DNA of 64,000 bases from Periplaneta americana (Eukaryota > Arthropoda > Insecta > Blattodea > Blattidae). The notes under the pieces were generated by a model. The model made no database searches, was not told the DNA's origin, and was given only the letters and a program-made list of their open reading frames with translations. Below, piece by piece: positions 1-9,295 of the stretch. Location: the NCBI RefSeq assembly GCF_040183065.1, contig NC_091117.1, positions 114,945,726-115,009,725 of the forward strand. Reading direction: 5' to 3'. The position numbers were made by a program, and so were the translations under genes. Position 1 is the first letter of the stretch, and each line of letters begins with the position of its first letter.

Positions 1-1935
1 CTCTCAGTCCACTCTATGTTCTCTCAGTCCACTCTATGTCCTCTCAGTAGACTCTGTTTCCCCTCAGTCTACTTTCTGTCCTCTCAGTCCACTCTATCTC
101 CTCTCAGTGCATTCTACGTCCTCGCTGTACACTCTTTGTCCCCTCAGTTCACTCTCTTACCTCTCAGTCCACTCTATTTCCTCTCAGTTCATTCTACGTC
201 CTCTCAGTACACTCTATTTCCTCTCAGTCCACTTTCTGTCCTCTCAGTCCACTCTATCTCCTCAGTCCATTCTACGTCCTCTCAGTACACTCTGTGTCCT
301 CGTAGTCGATTTTCTGTCCTCTCAGTCGACTTTCTACTATCCAGTCCTCTCTGTGACCTCTCAGTCGACTCAATGTCCTCTCAGTACAATCTGTATCCTC
401 TCAGTCCACCTTGTCTCCTCTCCGTCCACTCTATGTCCTCTCAGTCCACTCTACATCCTCTCTGTCCACTCTACGACCTCTCAGTCCACTCTATATCTTC
501 TCAGGCCACTCTATGTCGTCTCAGTCCACTCTACATCTTTTCAGTCCACTCTATGTACTCTCAGTCCTCTCTCTACCTTCTCAGTTCACTCTATTTGCTC
601 TCAGTCCTCTCTATAATTTCTCAGGCCACTCTATGTCCTCTCAGTCCACTCTATGTTCTTTCAGTCCACTCTATATCTTCTCAGTCCACTCTATGTCCTC
701 TCAGTCCACTCTATGTCCACTCAGTCCACTCTATGTCCTCTCAGTCCACTCTATATCTTCTCAGTCCACTCTGTGTCCTTTCAGTCCACTCTATGTCCTC
801 TCAGTCCACTCTCTATCTTCTCAGGCCACTCTATGTCCTCTCAGTCCACTCTACATCTTTTCAGTCCACTCTATGTACTCTCAGTCCACTCTCTATCTTC
901 TCAGTCCACTCTATTTCCTCTCAGTCCACTCTATATATTCTCAGTCCACACTATGTCCTCTCAGTCCACTCTATGTTTTTTAGTCCACTCTATATCTTCT
1001 GATTTCACTCTATGTCCTCTCAGTCCACTCTATGTCTACTCAGTCCACTCTATGTCTTCTCAGTCCACTTTTTCTCCTCTCTGTCTACTCTATACCTTCT
1101 CAGTCCACTCTATGTAATCTCAGTCCAGTCTATGGCCCCTCAGTCCACTCTATGTCCTCTCAGTCCTCTCTATCTCCTCTCAGTCTACTGTATAACTTCT
1201 CAGTCCACTCTATGTCCTCTCAGTCCACTCCATGTACTCTCAGTCGTATCTATGTCCTCTCAGTCCACTATATCTCCTTTCAGTCTACTCTATATCTTCT
1301 CAGTCCACTCTATGTCCTGTCAGTCCACTCTATGTACTGTCTGTCCACTCTATGTCTTCTCCGTCCACTCTTTGTCCTCTCAGTGCACTCTATGTCCACT
1401 CAGTCCACTCTATGTCCTCTCAGTCTACTCTATCTCCTCTCAGTCTTCTCTATATCTTCTCAGTCCACTCTATGTCCTCTCAGTACACTCTATGGACACT
1501 CAGTCCACTCTATATGGTCTCAGTCCACTCTATGTACTGTCAGTCCAGTCTATGTTCTCTCAGTCCACTCTTTGTCCTCTCAGTCCACTCTATGTCCTCT
1601 CAGTCCACTCTATCTCCTCTCAGTCCACTCTAACTCCTCTCAGTCTTCTCTGTATCTTCTCAGTCCACTCCATGTCCACTCAGTCCACACTATGTCCTCT
1701 CACTCCACTCTATATCTTCTCAGTCCACTCTATGTCCTTTCAGTCCACTCTATCTCCTCTCAGTCTACTCTATATCTTCTCAGTGCACTCTATGTCCTCT
1801 CAATCTACTCTATATCATCTCAGTCCACTCTATGTCCTTTCAGTCCACTCTATCTCCACTCAGTGCACTCTATCTGCTCTCAGTCCAGTCTCCGTCTTGT
1901 CAGTCCTTTCCCTGTCCTGTCATTGGTTGAATATG
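1..1935. repeat. 20-bp minisatellite array, about 96 copies
   Basis: The unit is close to CTCTCAGTCCACTCTATGTC, repeated with point changes from the window edge to about 1935, so the array continues off the left side. The forward strand lacks stop codons in all three frames over long stretches because the unit contains none; open frames of up to about 340 codons result, encoding a 20-residue periodic Ser/Leu-rich peptide. I do not regard these as genes: all frames are equally open, there is no initiation context, and single-base slips move freely between frames. A 320-bp (16-unit) higher-order period is visible between about 480 and 1000. Confidence 0.97.
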
Positions 1936-2227
1936 TTCCTAATTTTACGATAATTTGCAATTCTCTCATACATTTCCCAAAGATTTACTTCTATACTGGA
2001 ATCAACACTTGCTGTACCGCACGGGTTTACTGTGCTGGAGGCATCGTATCAATGTGACTCTGGGGTTGTGTCTATAAACTACGTCCACGATTTCGTAGTT
2101 ACAACTTATTGGCTTTTCAAATACATGATTGCAGGCTTTCTCTCATCGCTAATTAGTGTAGTGTTTGCTGCAATGCATACTTGCATAATTTTGAATGACG
2201 TAGTAGCCTTGCGCTCGTCGCCATGAC

Positions 2228-2480
2228 ACTTGGCAAGCTATCATTTGATTTAACCATGACCGGCCATGGAAAATACGGTTCCTACTTTGGAAGATTTAGG
2301 ATCAAAAGTGCGGAAGAATCTATGTGGATATGCAAAGACAATCAGACTGTTGAGCATTTGATTTTTCACTGTCCAGTGTTCGAAAGAAAAAGACACTTTT
2401 TAAGATATCATATCTCGGACTGCAATTTAAATTACTGCACACCTCTTTACCATTTAATTAGGAAAAAAATGTTGTTATAA
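2228..2480 (+). pseudogene. non-LTR retrotransposon ORF2 C-terminal fragment
   Basis: About 84 codons remain, with the pattern TGHGKYGSYFGRFRIK, then a lone Cys, QTVEHLIFHC and a charged tail before a TAA. This is the C-terminal Cys/His region that follows the reverse transcriptase/RNase H part in jockey/I/R1-type LINEs, where it normally reads C-x2-C-x(n)-H-x4-C; here one Cys of the first pair is lost. Nothing upstream in frame looks like reverse transcriptase, so the copy is 5'-truncated. The 200-bp repeat that brackets the gypsy element begins about 50 bp further on and may be this LINE's 3' UTR. Confidence 0.65.
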
Positions 2481-2532
2481 ACAATTCACAGAGTTTATAC
2501 ACCACAACTACGCAAGACTGTAGCAATTAAGT

Positions 2533-2732
2533 GTATGTAAATTAATGATGATATAAAATCCTCATGCACTATCTAAAACAAGTAGTCTCTCTTTGGGACA
2601 TAATAATAGTAATAACAACAATAACTATGTTTGTATTATGGATTTTACTATTATTCAGTATTTGATGACAGGTATATAGTTTGTAACCGTAAGTAATTTT
2701 GTTTTTATTTCTTTACTATCGCAAACCATGCA
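2533..2732. repeat. left copy of the 200-bp repeat flanking the gypsy element
   Basis: Base-for-base alignable with 8859-9058: both 200 bp, no gaps, six mismatches by my count (3%). It ends in GCA at 2730-2732, and the same GCA is shared with the truncated 5' LTR, so the junction is a 3-bp microhomology rather than a clean LTR end. Confidence 0.95.
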
Positions 2733-2964
2733 ACGGGGTTTGAACACGCGTCCGACAGGGCGCGCGGCAGCCGAAACGCTGGTACGGGGAGCATCTGCAT
2801 GCTGAAGGGCAGAGGGGCTGTATTACGTCAACGCGACGAGGGCAGGGTGCGCGCGCAACTGCTGCGTACGGAGTGAAGGAGGGACGGACCCTCCCGACTC
2901 TTCCAGAAGCCCGTCGAAGTGGAAAAATCGCGAATTCGAAGTTTCACGGTTACGTCGCTGTGGT

Positions 2965-2970
2965 TATAAA
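2965..2970 (+). promoter_or_regulatory. candidate TATA box of the LTR promoter
   Basis: TATAAA in GGTTATAAATTACGG sits about a third of the way into the LTR, the usual place for a U3 promoter. The same word is conserved in the 3' LTR and, on the minus strand, in the solo LTR near 17089-17094. Assignment is by sequence and position only. Confidence 0.5.
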
Positions 2971-3105
2971 TTACGGACGCGAAGGAGTGTGTGTGTGATT
3001 CATGATTAGTTCAGTGAGTAAGCCAGTGAACAGAACAAGCTAGCCAGTCTTGTGTACCGGAGTTCGACTTGAGTGTGCGTCCGCAACTGTGTCAGCATCC
3101 GAAGG

Positions 3106-3213
3106 CCTGAGTTCGAGTGCAGTGGACCGCAGTTTGAGGGACCTGAGTTCGAGTGCAGTGGACCGCAGTTGGAGGGAACTGAGTTCGAGTACAGTGAACT
3201 GTCTCTGGAGGTC
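3106..3213 (+). repeat. three 36-bp tandem subrepeats in the 5' LTR
   Basis: Units start near 3106, 3142 and 3178 with CTGAGTTCGAGTGCAGTGGA; the third is the most diverged. They lie inside the 335 bp absent from the 3' LTR. Related sequence occurs on the minus strand in the solo LTR at 16.85-16.95 kb, so the subrepeats belong to the family's R/U5 region. Confidence 0.85.
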
Positions 3214-3511
3214 TGTGGTTCGAGATACTGTGAAGTCGAGTGGCTGAGCTAGAAGAACTGTGAACTTAGAACTGACAGTTCTGATTTGTAAATAGTGCTT
3301 TGTAAATATTAGTTAAGATTAACAGTTCATTGTTGTTCATAACAGTCCAAGTAAATTGCCATTGTCGTTTGTGGAGTGTAATAACGAACGCTGTGTTACT
3401 GTGCGGAGAGCAAATCCCATTGTTGCCGAGAGCGTTTAAGGTGAATTGTAGAAAGGAATTATTATTGTTGGAAGAATAAAATCCTATTGTTGAGTTGAAA
3501 TAAATTTACAC

Positions 3512-3529
3512 TGGTGTCAGAATCGGGAC
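3512..3529 (+). other. primer-binding site
   Basis: TGGTGTCAGAATCGGGAC begins one base after the LTR end. The start TGG complements a CCA tail, and the following bases resemble the 3' end of a Leu-type tRNA (TGACACCA). The tRNA identity is inferred from memory. Confidence 0.7.
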
Positions 3530-3539
3530 ATTATCGACA

Positions 3540-4823
3540 ATGGAGAACCTACAGCAGATCCTGCAAGCCATCGCGGAAATGAAAGCAGAAATGAAAAAGG
3601 ACATAAGCGACGTAAAAGCAGAAATGAAGAACGATATCAGTGAGGTGAAGAACGACATAAGTGAAGTGAAAACGGAGATGAAAAGTGACATAAGTGAAGT
3701 GAAAATAGAGATGAAAAGTGACATAAGCGGAGTGAAAGATGACGTCACTACGCAAATTGAAAGCGTTTCGGCCCACGTAGATGGAATTGTCGCCATCGTG
3801 AAAGACGAACTTAAGTCTGATTTGGATAAACTAAACCAGAATTTTACAACTATAAACGAGACAGTAGCCGAGTTGAGACAGGATGTAGACCATTTCGACT
3901 GCAAAATCCTCGATCTCGAGCGTCGTCAAGAGCAGACGAGTGAGGTGATGGACAAACACGCTGAGGAAAACAAACACATACTCGCGTTAATGGACCAACA
4001 TGCTGTAGAAAACAAGCACATCCTCGCGTTGGTGGATCGCCAGGCTAGAGAACAGAAACAGATAGTTGCCGAGGAGGTTCGACGGGCCATGCAAGAAGCG
4101 GCCACAGAGATGAGGACTCCATATAGTGACCCTGCGGAACCATCGGCTTCAGCCAGACATTCGAACGTCAAGACACCGAAGTTCTACGGTACGACGTCTT
4201 GGGCGATATTCCGTCGCCAGTTCGAGGCCATCGCAGAGCACAATGGGTGGACGCCGGCAGAGAAAACCACTCAGCTGCTGGCCGCGCTTCAGGGACAGGC
4301 GTCGGAGATTCTTCACAGCGTTCCAGAAGATGGGACATCCGCTGAGATAATGGCGGCCCTGGAGGGACGTTATGGTGACCATCAACTTGCGGCAGCATTT
4401 ACGACCCAACTAAAAACGAGGGTCCAAGAGTCAGGCGAGTCCCTGCAAGAATTTGCAATGGCGGTGGAACAACTGGCCCATAAGGCCCTCAGGGGCCTAC
4501 CTACTGATTTCATCGCTGGAGAGACGGCCTACACCTTCGGCAGCGGAGTTCGATACCCGGAAATAAGACAACAGCTACTCCTGGCAGAGCATCGTACCAT
4601 CAACGCAGCTCTGGCGGCGGCCCTCAGGATGGAGGCAGCAAAGTTGACGGCGAATGTCTCGACGTCGCACCGGATTAGGAGCGTCGCGGCGGCCGACGTC
4701 GAGGAGCGTCAACCGAAATCACCCGAGCGACGAGGACGAGGAGTGCCTACCTGCTGGTCCTGCGGCGAGCCTGGACACCTGAGGAGGGACTGTGACCGAT
4801 CTGGTCACAAACAGGAAAACTAA
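3540..4823 (+). CDS. gag: gypsy Gag: coiled-coil N-terminus, capsid region, CCHC zinc knuckle
   Basis: Uninterrupted 427-codon frame opening with ATG 29 bp after the LTR. Residues about 16-66 are an 11-residue repeat of the form xEMKxDISxVK, continuing as a long amphipathic helix to about residue 180, so a trimeric or dimeric coiled coil is likely. Residues about 215-350 (KFYGTTSWAIFRRQFEAIAE onward, with a LQGQA motif) match the retrotransposon gag/capsid helical domain. Residues 405-418 are CWSCGEPGHLRRDC, a complete C-x2-C-x4-H-x4-C nucleic-acid-binding knuckle. It should form the virus-like particle around the element RNA. It ends in TAA; pol lies in a different frame, so Gag-Pol would need a frameshift, or the offset is itself a mutation. 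The only intact frame of the element. Confidence 0.93.
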   Translation: MENLQQILQAIAEMKAEMKKDISDVKAEMKNDISEVKNDISEVKTEMKSDISEVKIEMKSDISGVKDDVTTQIESVSAHVDGIVAIVKDELKSDLDKLNQNFTTINETVAELRQDVDHFDCKILDLERRQEQTSEVMDKHAEENKHILALMDQHAVENKHILALVDRQAREQKQIVAEEVRRAMQEAATEMRTPYSDPAEPSASARHSNVKTPKFYGTTSWAIFRRQFEAIAEHNGWTPAEKTTQLLAALQGQASEILHSVPEDGTSAEIMAALEGRYGDHQLAAAFTTQLKTRVQESGESLQEFAMAVEQLAHKALRGLPTDFIAGETAYTFGSGVRYPEIRQQLLLAEHRTINAALAAALRMEAAKLTANVSTSHRIRSVAAADVEERQPKSPERRGRGVPTCWSCGEPGHLRRDCDRSGHKQEN

Positions 4824-4888
4824 AAGGGGCCGATGCGATGAGGGGCACGTCGGCGCCGTCATCACCATCCCCTCGGCTGATCTTGTAG

Positions 4889-5395
4889 ACGGTTAACAAA
4901 AGATGCGACGATGGGGTGATTGCTGACGGATGGATAAAAGGCCGCCCATGCAGAGTACTGGTAGACACCGGGGCGTCGCTCACTATCGCCAGACCGGAAG
5001 TCGTGCGTGGCCTACCTGGGAGGACGCTGCTGCGCCGGTATGAGCTACGTACTGCCTCAGGCGAGAACCTGCCCATCCAAAAGGAGGTTTTCCTGGATCT
5101 GACATTGGGAAAGAGGAGACTGGAATTGTGGATATTCGTCGCCAACATCACTGAAGACGTCATCCTGGGACTCGACGCCATGCGGATCTTCGATGCAACG
5201 GTGGACGTCCGGCGCCGTATCCTCCGTTTTGGTCAGGTTGAAGTGTTCCTGAGGGACGTCGAAGACCAACCCATGGCCAGCAGACTCACCTTGGAGAATC
5301 ATGTGACAATCCCAGCAGGCTGCGAGATGGTGGTGACGGCAAGACTGGACAACCTAAGAGAAGCCTGCTCCTCGATTCGCAAGCAACTCCGATAG
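4889..5395 (+). pseudogene. pol: gypsy Pol, protease segment
   Basis: Open from just after a TAG at 4886-4888 with no conventional ATG, as expected for a polyprotein segment. It contains VLVDTGASLTIA, the aspartic-protease active site (D-T-G-A-S), and about 75 residues later VILGLDAM, the hydrophobic-hydrophobic-G motif that packs under the active site of retropepsins. It would cleave Gag-Pol inside the particle. The frame stops at TAG 5393-5395, while the downstream reverse transcriptase is in another frame. Sequence just before 5395 is readable in the RT frame from about 5375, so an indel there broke a formerly continuous polyprotein. Confidence 0.9.
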
Positions 5396-6498
5396 ATTGG
5401 GTTTATGTGGCCAGATCCCTACTCCCGAATCAGAAGGTGGTACCGGTGAGGGTCCTGAATGTCACCAATCGGTACAAGGAGATGGCTAGTGGAACTGTAC
5501 TAGGTAACGTCGAGCCGGTGGTGTCTGTGACGTCGCTGGCAGAAAACGAGGAGTGTCACCGACCCCGTCCAGATCTAGACCCATCACTGAAAGAGCTGGC
5601 TCGAGAATTGCTGGCGAATTTAAGCAAAAGAGAAAGAAGACAAGTCCACGATCTACTGACAGAATTTCAGGACGTGTTCAGTGTGTCTGAAAATGACTAC
5701 GGGAGAACGGAGAAATTTCAGCACCGCATCGACACCGGAAATGTTCGCCCAATCAGACAACCTCTTCGACGCGTCCCTCTAGCTAAACAGAGGGAGATTG
5801 ACAGCCAACTGGAGGGCATGAAAGCAAGAGGGGTCATCGAGGAATCCGACAGCCCTTGGTCTTCACCTGTGGTGCTGGTGAAGAAGAAGAATGGGGACCT
5901 GCGTTTCTGCGTGGACTATAGAAGACTGAATGACGTCACCAAGAAGGACTGCTTTCCGCTTCCAGGAATTGACGACACCTTGGACACCCTGGCCGGAGCA
6001 GAGTGGTTCTCGACGTTGGATCTCAAGTCAGGATACTGGCAGGTGGCGCTACATCCGGAGGACAAGGAGAAAACGGCATTCTCTACAGGCCAGGGACTAC
6101 GGCAGTTCACCGTTATGCCGTTCGGCCTCTGCAATGCCCCGGCTACATTCCAGAGACTAATGGAGTCCGTAATGAGAGGCCTGACATACGACACCTGTTT
6201 GCTGTACCTTGATGACGTCATCGTGGTCGGCAAGACATTCGGTGAACAACTGTCGATCCTGAGAAAAGTGTTCGAGAGACTGAGACAAGCCAGAATGAAG
6301 TTGAACCCGAAGAAGTGTCATCTGTTCCAGAAGAAGGTCAGCTACCTGGGGCACGTAGTAGGGACCAACGGAGTGGCCACGGACCCGGAGAAGCTACAAG
6401 CCGTCGGAGGATGGCCGAGTCCGAGGAATAAGCAGGAGTTGCTCCGCTTTGTCGGCCTCTGCACTTATTACGGAAGGTTTCTTAGCTGGGTACGCTAA
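5378..6498 (+). pseudogene. pol: gypsy Pol, reverse transcriptase segment
   Basis: A long open stretch with all RT fingers/palm motifs: SPWSSPVVLVKKKNGDLRFC, VDYRRLND, FSTLDLKSGYWQV (motif A Asp), FTVMPFGLCNAPATFQRLM (motif B) and CLLYLDDVIVVG (motif C, Y-L-D-D), then LNPKKCHLF and YLGHVV of the thumb. Ty3/gypsy RTs share this layout. It copies the element RNA into cDNA from the tRNA primer. The frame ends at TAA 6496-6498; about 20 bp earlier the reading continues in the next frame into the tether and RNase H, so one frame change near 6475 inactivates the polyprotein. The catalytic residues themselves are intact. Confidence 0.95.
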
Positions 6499-7345
6499 GC
6501 CTCTAAACCAGCTGACCGAGGAGAAACGACAATTCCAGTGGACGGACGAGGCGGAGTCATCCTTCCAGTCACTGAAAGAGGCGCTCTGCACTGCTCCTGT
6601 ACTGGGATATCCCATCCCTGGAAGGAAGTTCACGCTCGACACGGACGCTAGCAACGTAGGCATCGGCGGAGTACTCTCTCAGGAACAGGACGGGCAAGAG
6701 AGGGTGATTGCCTACTTCAGCCGAACACTATCCAAGGCTGAGAGAAACTACTGTGTGACGCGTAGAGAACTTCTTGCCATTGTGGAAGCCCTGAAGCATT
6801 TCCACAAGTATTTGTATGGCCAGGAATTCCATCAGAGGACAGACCATTCTGCACTCACCTGGCTATTGGGCTTCAAGAATCTAGAGGGGCAGACCGCCCG
6901 TTGGGTTCAACTTCTGCAAGAGTAAAACTTCACATCTGAACACCGCCAGGGGAAGAAACACTCCATCGCTGATGCCTTATCACGACGCCCGTGCCCGGAT
7001 GGCTGCAAACACTGCCTGAAAGTAGAAGAGCGAGATGGCGCCCACGCAGTCCGAGCAATTGCCGCCCAGCCGAGCCCAGGATGGGATAACGCCGCCATAA
7101 GGAGGGAGCAGCTGGAGGACCCAAACATTGGACAGTTACTACGTGATGTGGAGTCCGGCCAGAGACCACTATGGGCCGATATCGCCAACCGTAGCACCAC
7201 TTACAAGAGCTACTGGGCCCAGTGGGAATCCTTCACTGTCAAGGACGGTATCCTGAAGAGGATTTGAGAGTCGGCCGATGGAAAGACCCGCATAGAACAA
7301 CTTGTCCTGCCCAGGAGCAAGGTGAAGGAAGTGCTGGAAGAGACT
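6470..7345 (+). pseudogene. pol: gypsy Pol, RNase H and connection segment
   Basis: Opens with GFLAGYAKPLNQLTEE, the RT-RNase H tether. RNase H motifs follow: FTLDTDASNVGIGGVLSQ (first catalytic Asp), YCVTRRELLAIVEALKHF (catalytic Glu) and RTDHSALTWL (Asp). The frame is cut by TAA at 6923-6925, directly after LLQE, but continues unchanged beyond with the conserved KKHSIADALSRR, so this is a single nonsense change. The same frame runs on to a second nonsense codon at 7265-7267 and then reaches a frame change near 7345, where the integrase frame takes over. It would degrade the RNA strand during cDNA synthesis. Confidence 0.92.
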
Positions 7346-8391
7346 CATGCTGGAGTGGAGGCCACCTGGGAGCCAACAAGACGCTGGACAAGTTAAGGCA
7401 GAGGTTCTGTTGGTTGCATCAGAGAACCGACACGGAACAATGGTGCCGAAGATGCGACACTTGTGCAGCCAGTCGCGGACCAAGTACACGCAGCAGGGGA
7501 ACCATGCAGCAGTACAACGTGGGAGCTCCTTTTGAGAGGATCGCCATCGACGTTGCTGGACCGTTCCCAGTCACGGATCGCGGGAACCGCTACCTGCTAG
7601 TCACCATGGATTACTTCACAAAATGGCCAGAGGTGTACGCGATTCCGAACCAAGAGGCTTCGACGGTGGCCGACGCGCTGCTTGACAACTTCATCTGCCG
7701 ATTCGGGGTGCCCCGGGAATTGCATAGCGATCAGGGGCGCAACTTCGAATCCAACCTGATGAGAGAATTGCTCGAGCGTCTGGGGGTGCATAAAACCAGG
7801 ACCACTCCCCTCCACCCACATTCCGATGGTTTGGGGGAAAGCTACATCAAAACCGTGGAAGAGCACCTGCGGAAGGTGGTGTCCCACCATCAACGAGACT
7901 GGGATGCCAGAGTCCCACTGTTCCTCTTGGCCTACAGAGCTTCGGTCCACGATACAACAGGGATGACACCGGCAAACATGGTCGTCGGGAGAGAGCTGCA
8001 CCTGCCCTGCGATCTGCTGTTTGGCACGCCACCCAGCGCCGACCAACCAGCGACTGACTATGTGGCAGAACTCACCGAGAAGTTGAATGGAGTTCACCAA
8101 TTGGCCAGAGAGCACCTCAAGATGGCCAGCGACAGGATGAAAGTGCGCTACGACAGATTAGCCAACTCTGCAGGTTTCCAGGAGGGCGACCTGGTGTGGC
8201 TGTATCGACCTACCAGGACCTAAGGGAAATCACCAAAGCTGCAGCGTGCCTGGGATGGACCATACCGCGTGGTGACTCGGATCAACGACGTGGTGTCCCG
8301 CATCCAGCGACAACCTCGAGAGAAGATGATGGTGGTGCATCTAGACCGATTAGCAGCCTACCAAGGGACTGCCCGGGACGAGCAGCCCTAA
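7345..8391 (+). pseudogene. pol: gypsy Pol, integrase segment
   Basis: Begins with the HHCC zinc domain (the CRRCDTCAAS pair is clear), then the DDE core: IAIDVAGPFP (D), LHSDQGRNFES (D) and GLGESYIKTVEEHL (E region), followed by the SVHDTTGMTPANMVVGRE block and the C-terminal GPYRVV of a GPY/F module at about 8260. One nonsense codon (TAA, 8221-8223) falls just before the GPY/F module; reading continues in the same frame to a natural stop at 8389-8391, immediately at the polypurine tract. No chromodomain is seen after the GPY/F module. It would insert the cDNA with a short staggered cut. Confidence 0.93.
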
Positions 8392-8402
8392 GGAGGGAGC
8401 AA
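8389..8402 (+). other. polypurine tract
   Basis: TAAGGAGGGAGCAA abuts the TGTGACAG start of the 3' LTR. A purine run in exactly this position primes plus-strand synthesis in LTR retrotransposons. Confidence 0.8.
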
Positions 8403-8858
8403 TGTGACAGCTGCAACGGGGTTTGAACACGCGTCCGACAGGGCGCGCGGCAGCCGAAACGCTAGTACTGGGAACATCTGCATGCTGAAGGGCAGAGGGG
8501 CTGTATTACGTCAACGCGACGAGGGGAGGGTGCGCGCGCAACTGCTGCGTACGGAGTGAAGGAGGGACGGACTCTCCCGACTCTTGCAGAAGCCCGTCGA
8601 AGTGGAAAAATCGCGAATTCGAAGTTTCTCGGTTACGTCGCTGTGGTTATAAATTACGGACGCGAAGGAGTGTGTGTGTGATTCATGATTAGTTCAGTGA
8701 GTAAGCCAGTGAACAGAATAAGCTAGCCAGTCTTGTGTACCGCAGTTCGACTTGAGTGTGCGTCCCATTGTTGCCGAGAGCGTTTAAGGTGAATTGTAGA
8801 AAGGAATTATTATTGTTGGAAGAATAAAATCCTAATGTTGTGTTGAAATAAATTTACA
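8403..8858 (+). repeat. 3' LTR with a 335-bp internal deletion
   Basis: Starts TGTGAC and ends TTTACA (TG...CA). Relative to the 5' LTR it lacks bases 3083-3417; both deletion edges carry TCC (3080-3082 and 3415-3417) and a single TCC remains at 8763-8765, the signature of a microhomology deletion. Eleven further substitutions separate the LTRs. Confidence 0.95.
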
Positions 8859-9058
8859 GTATGTAAATTAATGATGATATAAAATCCTCATGTACTATCT
8901 AAAAGAAGTATTCTCTCTTTGGGACATAATAATAGTAATAACAACAATAACTATGTTTATATTATGGATTTTACTATTGTTCAGTATTTGATGACAGGTA
9001 TATAGTTTGTAACCGTAAGTAATTTTGTTTTTATTTCTTTACTATCGCAAAACATGCA
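8859..9058. repeat. right copy of the 200-bp repeat flanking the gypsy element
   Basis: Directly abuts the 3' LTR end and matches 2533-2732 at 194 of 200 positions. The chromosome continues from its right end into sequence that has no counterpart on the left. Confidence 0.95.
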
Positions 9059-9143
9059 TCGAAAATTGCAACTAAGTTATTTCTTCTGTTATCATTATTT
9101 TTTTTTCTTTTTGCTGCTGTTTATTGCCACACTGTTTGTAATT

Positions 9144-9146
<3 letters not shown>

Positions 9147-9201
<55 letters not shown>
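9147..9201. repeat. (TA)n microsatellite
   Basis: About 27 uninterrupted TA units in AT-rich intergenic DNA. Confidence 0.97.
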
Positions 9202-9206
<5 letters not shown>

Positions 9207-9295
9207 ATAGCAACTGAGTATCATTTCCGTATTCTTTCCTATTGTTTATTGTTACTACCTATATATTCGGTGTTTAATTTGTAACTAAGTCAATT

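Larger units (their letters stand above)
2730..3510 (+). repeat. 5' LTR of the gypsy element (first 10 bases missing)
   Basis: Matches the 3' LTR from GCAACGGGG onward and ends TTTACA, but lacks the terminal TGTGACAGCT present at 8403-8412. It contains a TATAAA at 2965-2970, three 36-bp subrepeats at 3106-3213, and AATAAA signals near 3476 and 3497. It is 335 bp longer than the 3' LTR; the solo LTR at 16555-17397 contains the homologous segment, so the long form is ancestral. Confidence 0.95.
2730..8858 (+). mobile_element. Ty3/gypsy LTR retrotransposon, degenerate
   Basis: Order: 5' LTR, primer-binding site, gag, protease, reverse transcriptase, RNase H, integrase, polypurine tract, 3' LTR. 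The RT-RNase H-integrase order is that of Ty3/gypsy and not of Copia. There is no envelope frame between integrase and the 3' LTR. Gag is open, whereas pol carries three frame changes (near 5375, 6475 and 7345) and three in-frame stops (6923, 7265, 8221), so the copy cannot make a full polyprotein. The two LTRs differ at 11 of about 446 alignable bases. Its right end is followed by GTAT, which also occurs at 2533-2536 at the start of the left flank repeat. Confidence 0.97.

Noticed and set aside
16-2057. Long forward open frames (up to ~340 codons) encoding Ser/Leu-rich repeats
   Set aside because: All three frames are open because the 20-bp unit lacks stops; no start context and no conserved frame, so this is satellite DNA.
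3050-3247. 65-codon frame in the 5' LTR with SSSAVDRS repeats
   Set aside because: Produced by the three 36-bp LTR subrepeats; lies upstream of the primer-binding site.
3506-3904. 132-codon antisense frame opposite gag
   Set aside because: Shadow of the 33-bp coding repeat of the Gag coiled coil; no independent motif.
7169-8115. Antisense frames of 106 and 172 codons under integrase
   Set aside because: Opposite strand of recognised integrase codons, without motifs of their own.
5407-8391. Envelope gene or errantivirus-type third ORF downstream of pol
   Set aside because: Integrase ends at 8391 directly at the polypurine tract; there is no room for a third ORF.
8403-8858. Reading the short 3' LTR as a separate LTR subfamily
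   Set aside because: The missing block is present in both the 5' LTR and the diverged solo LTR, and the TCC microhomology marks a deletion.
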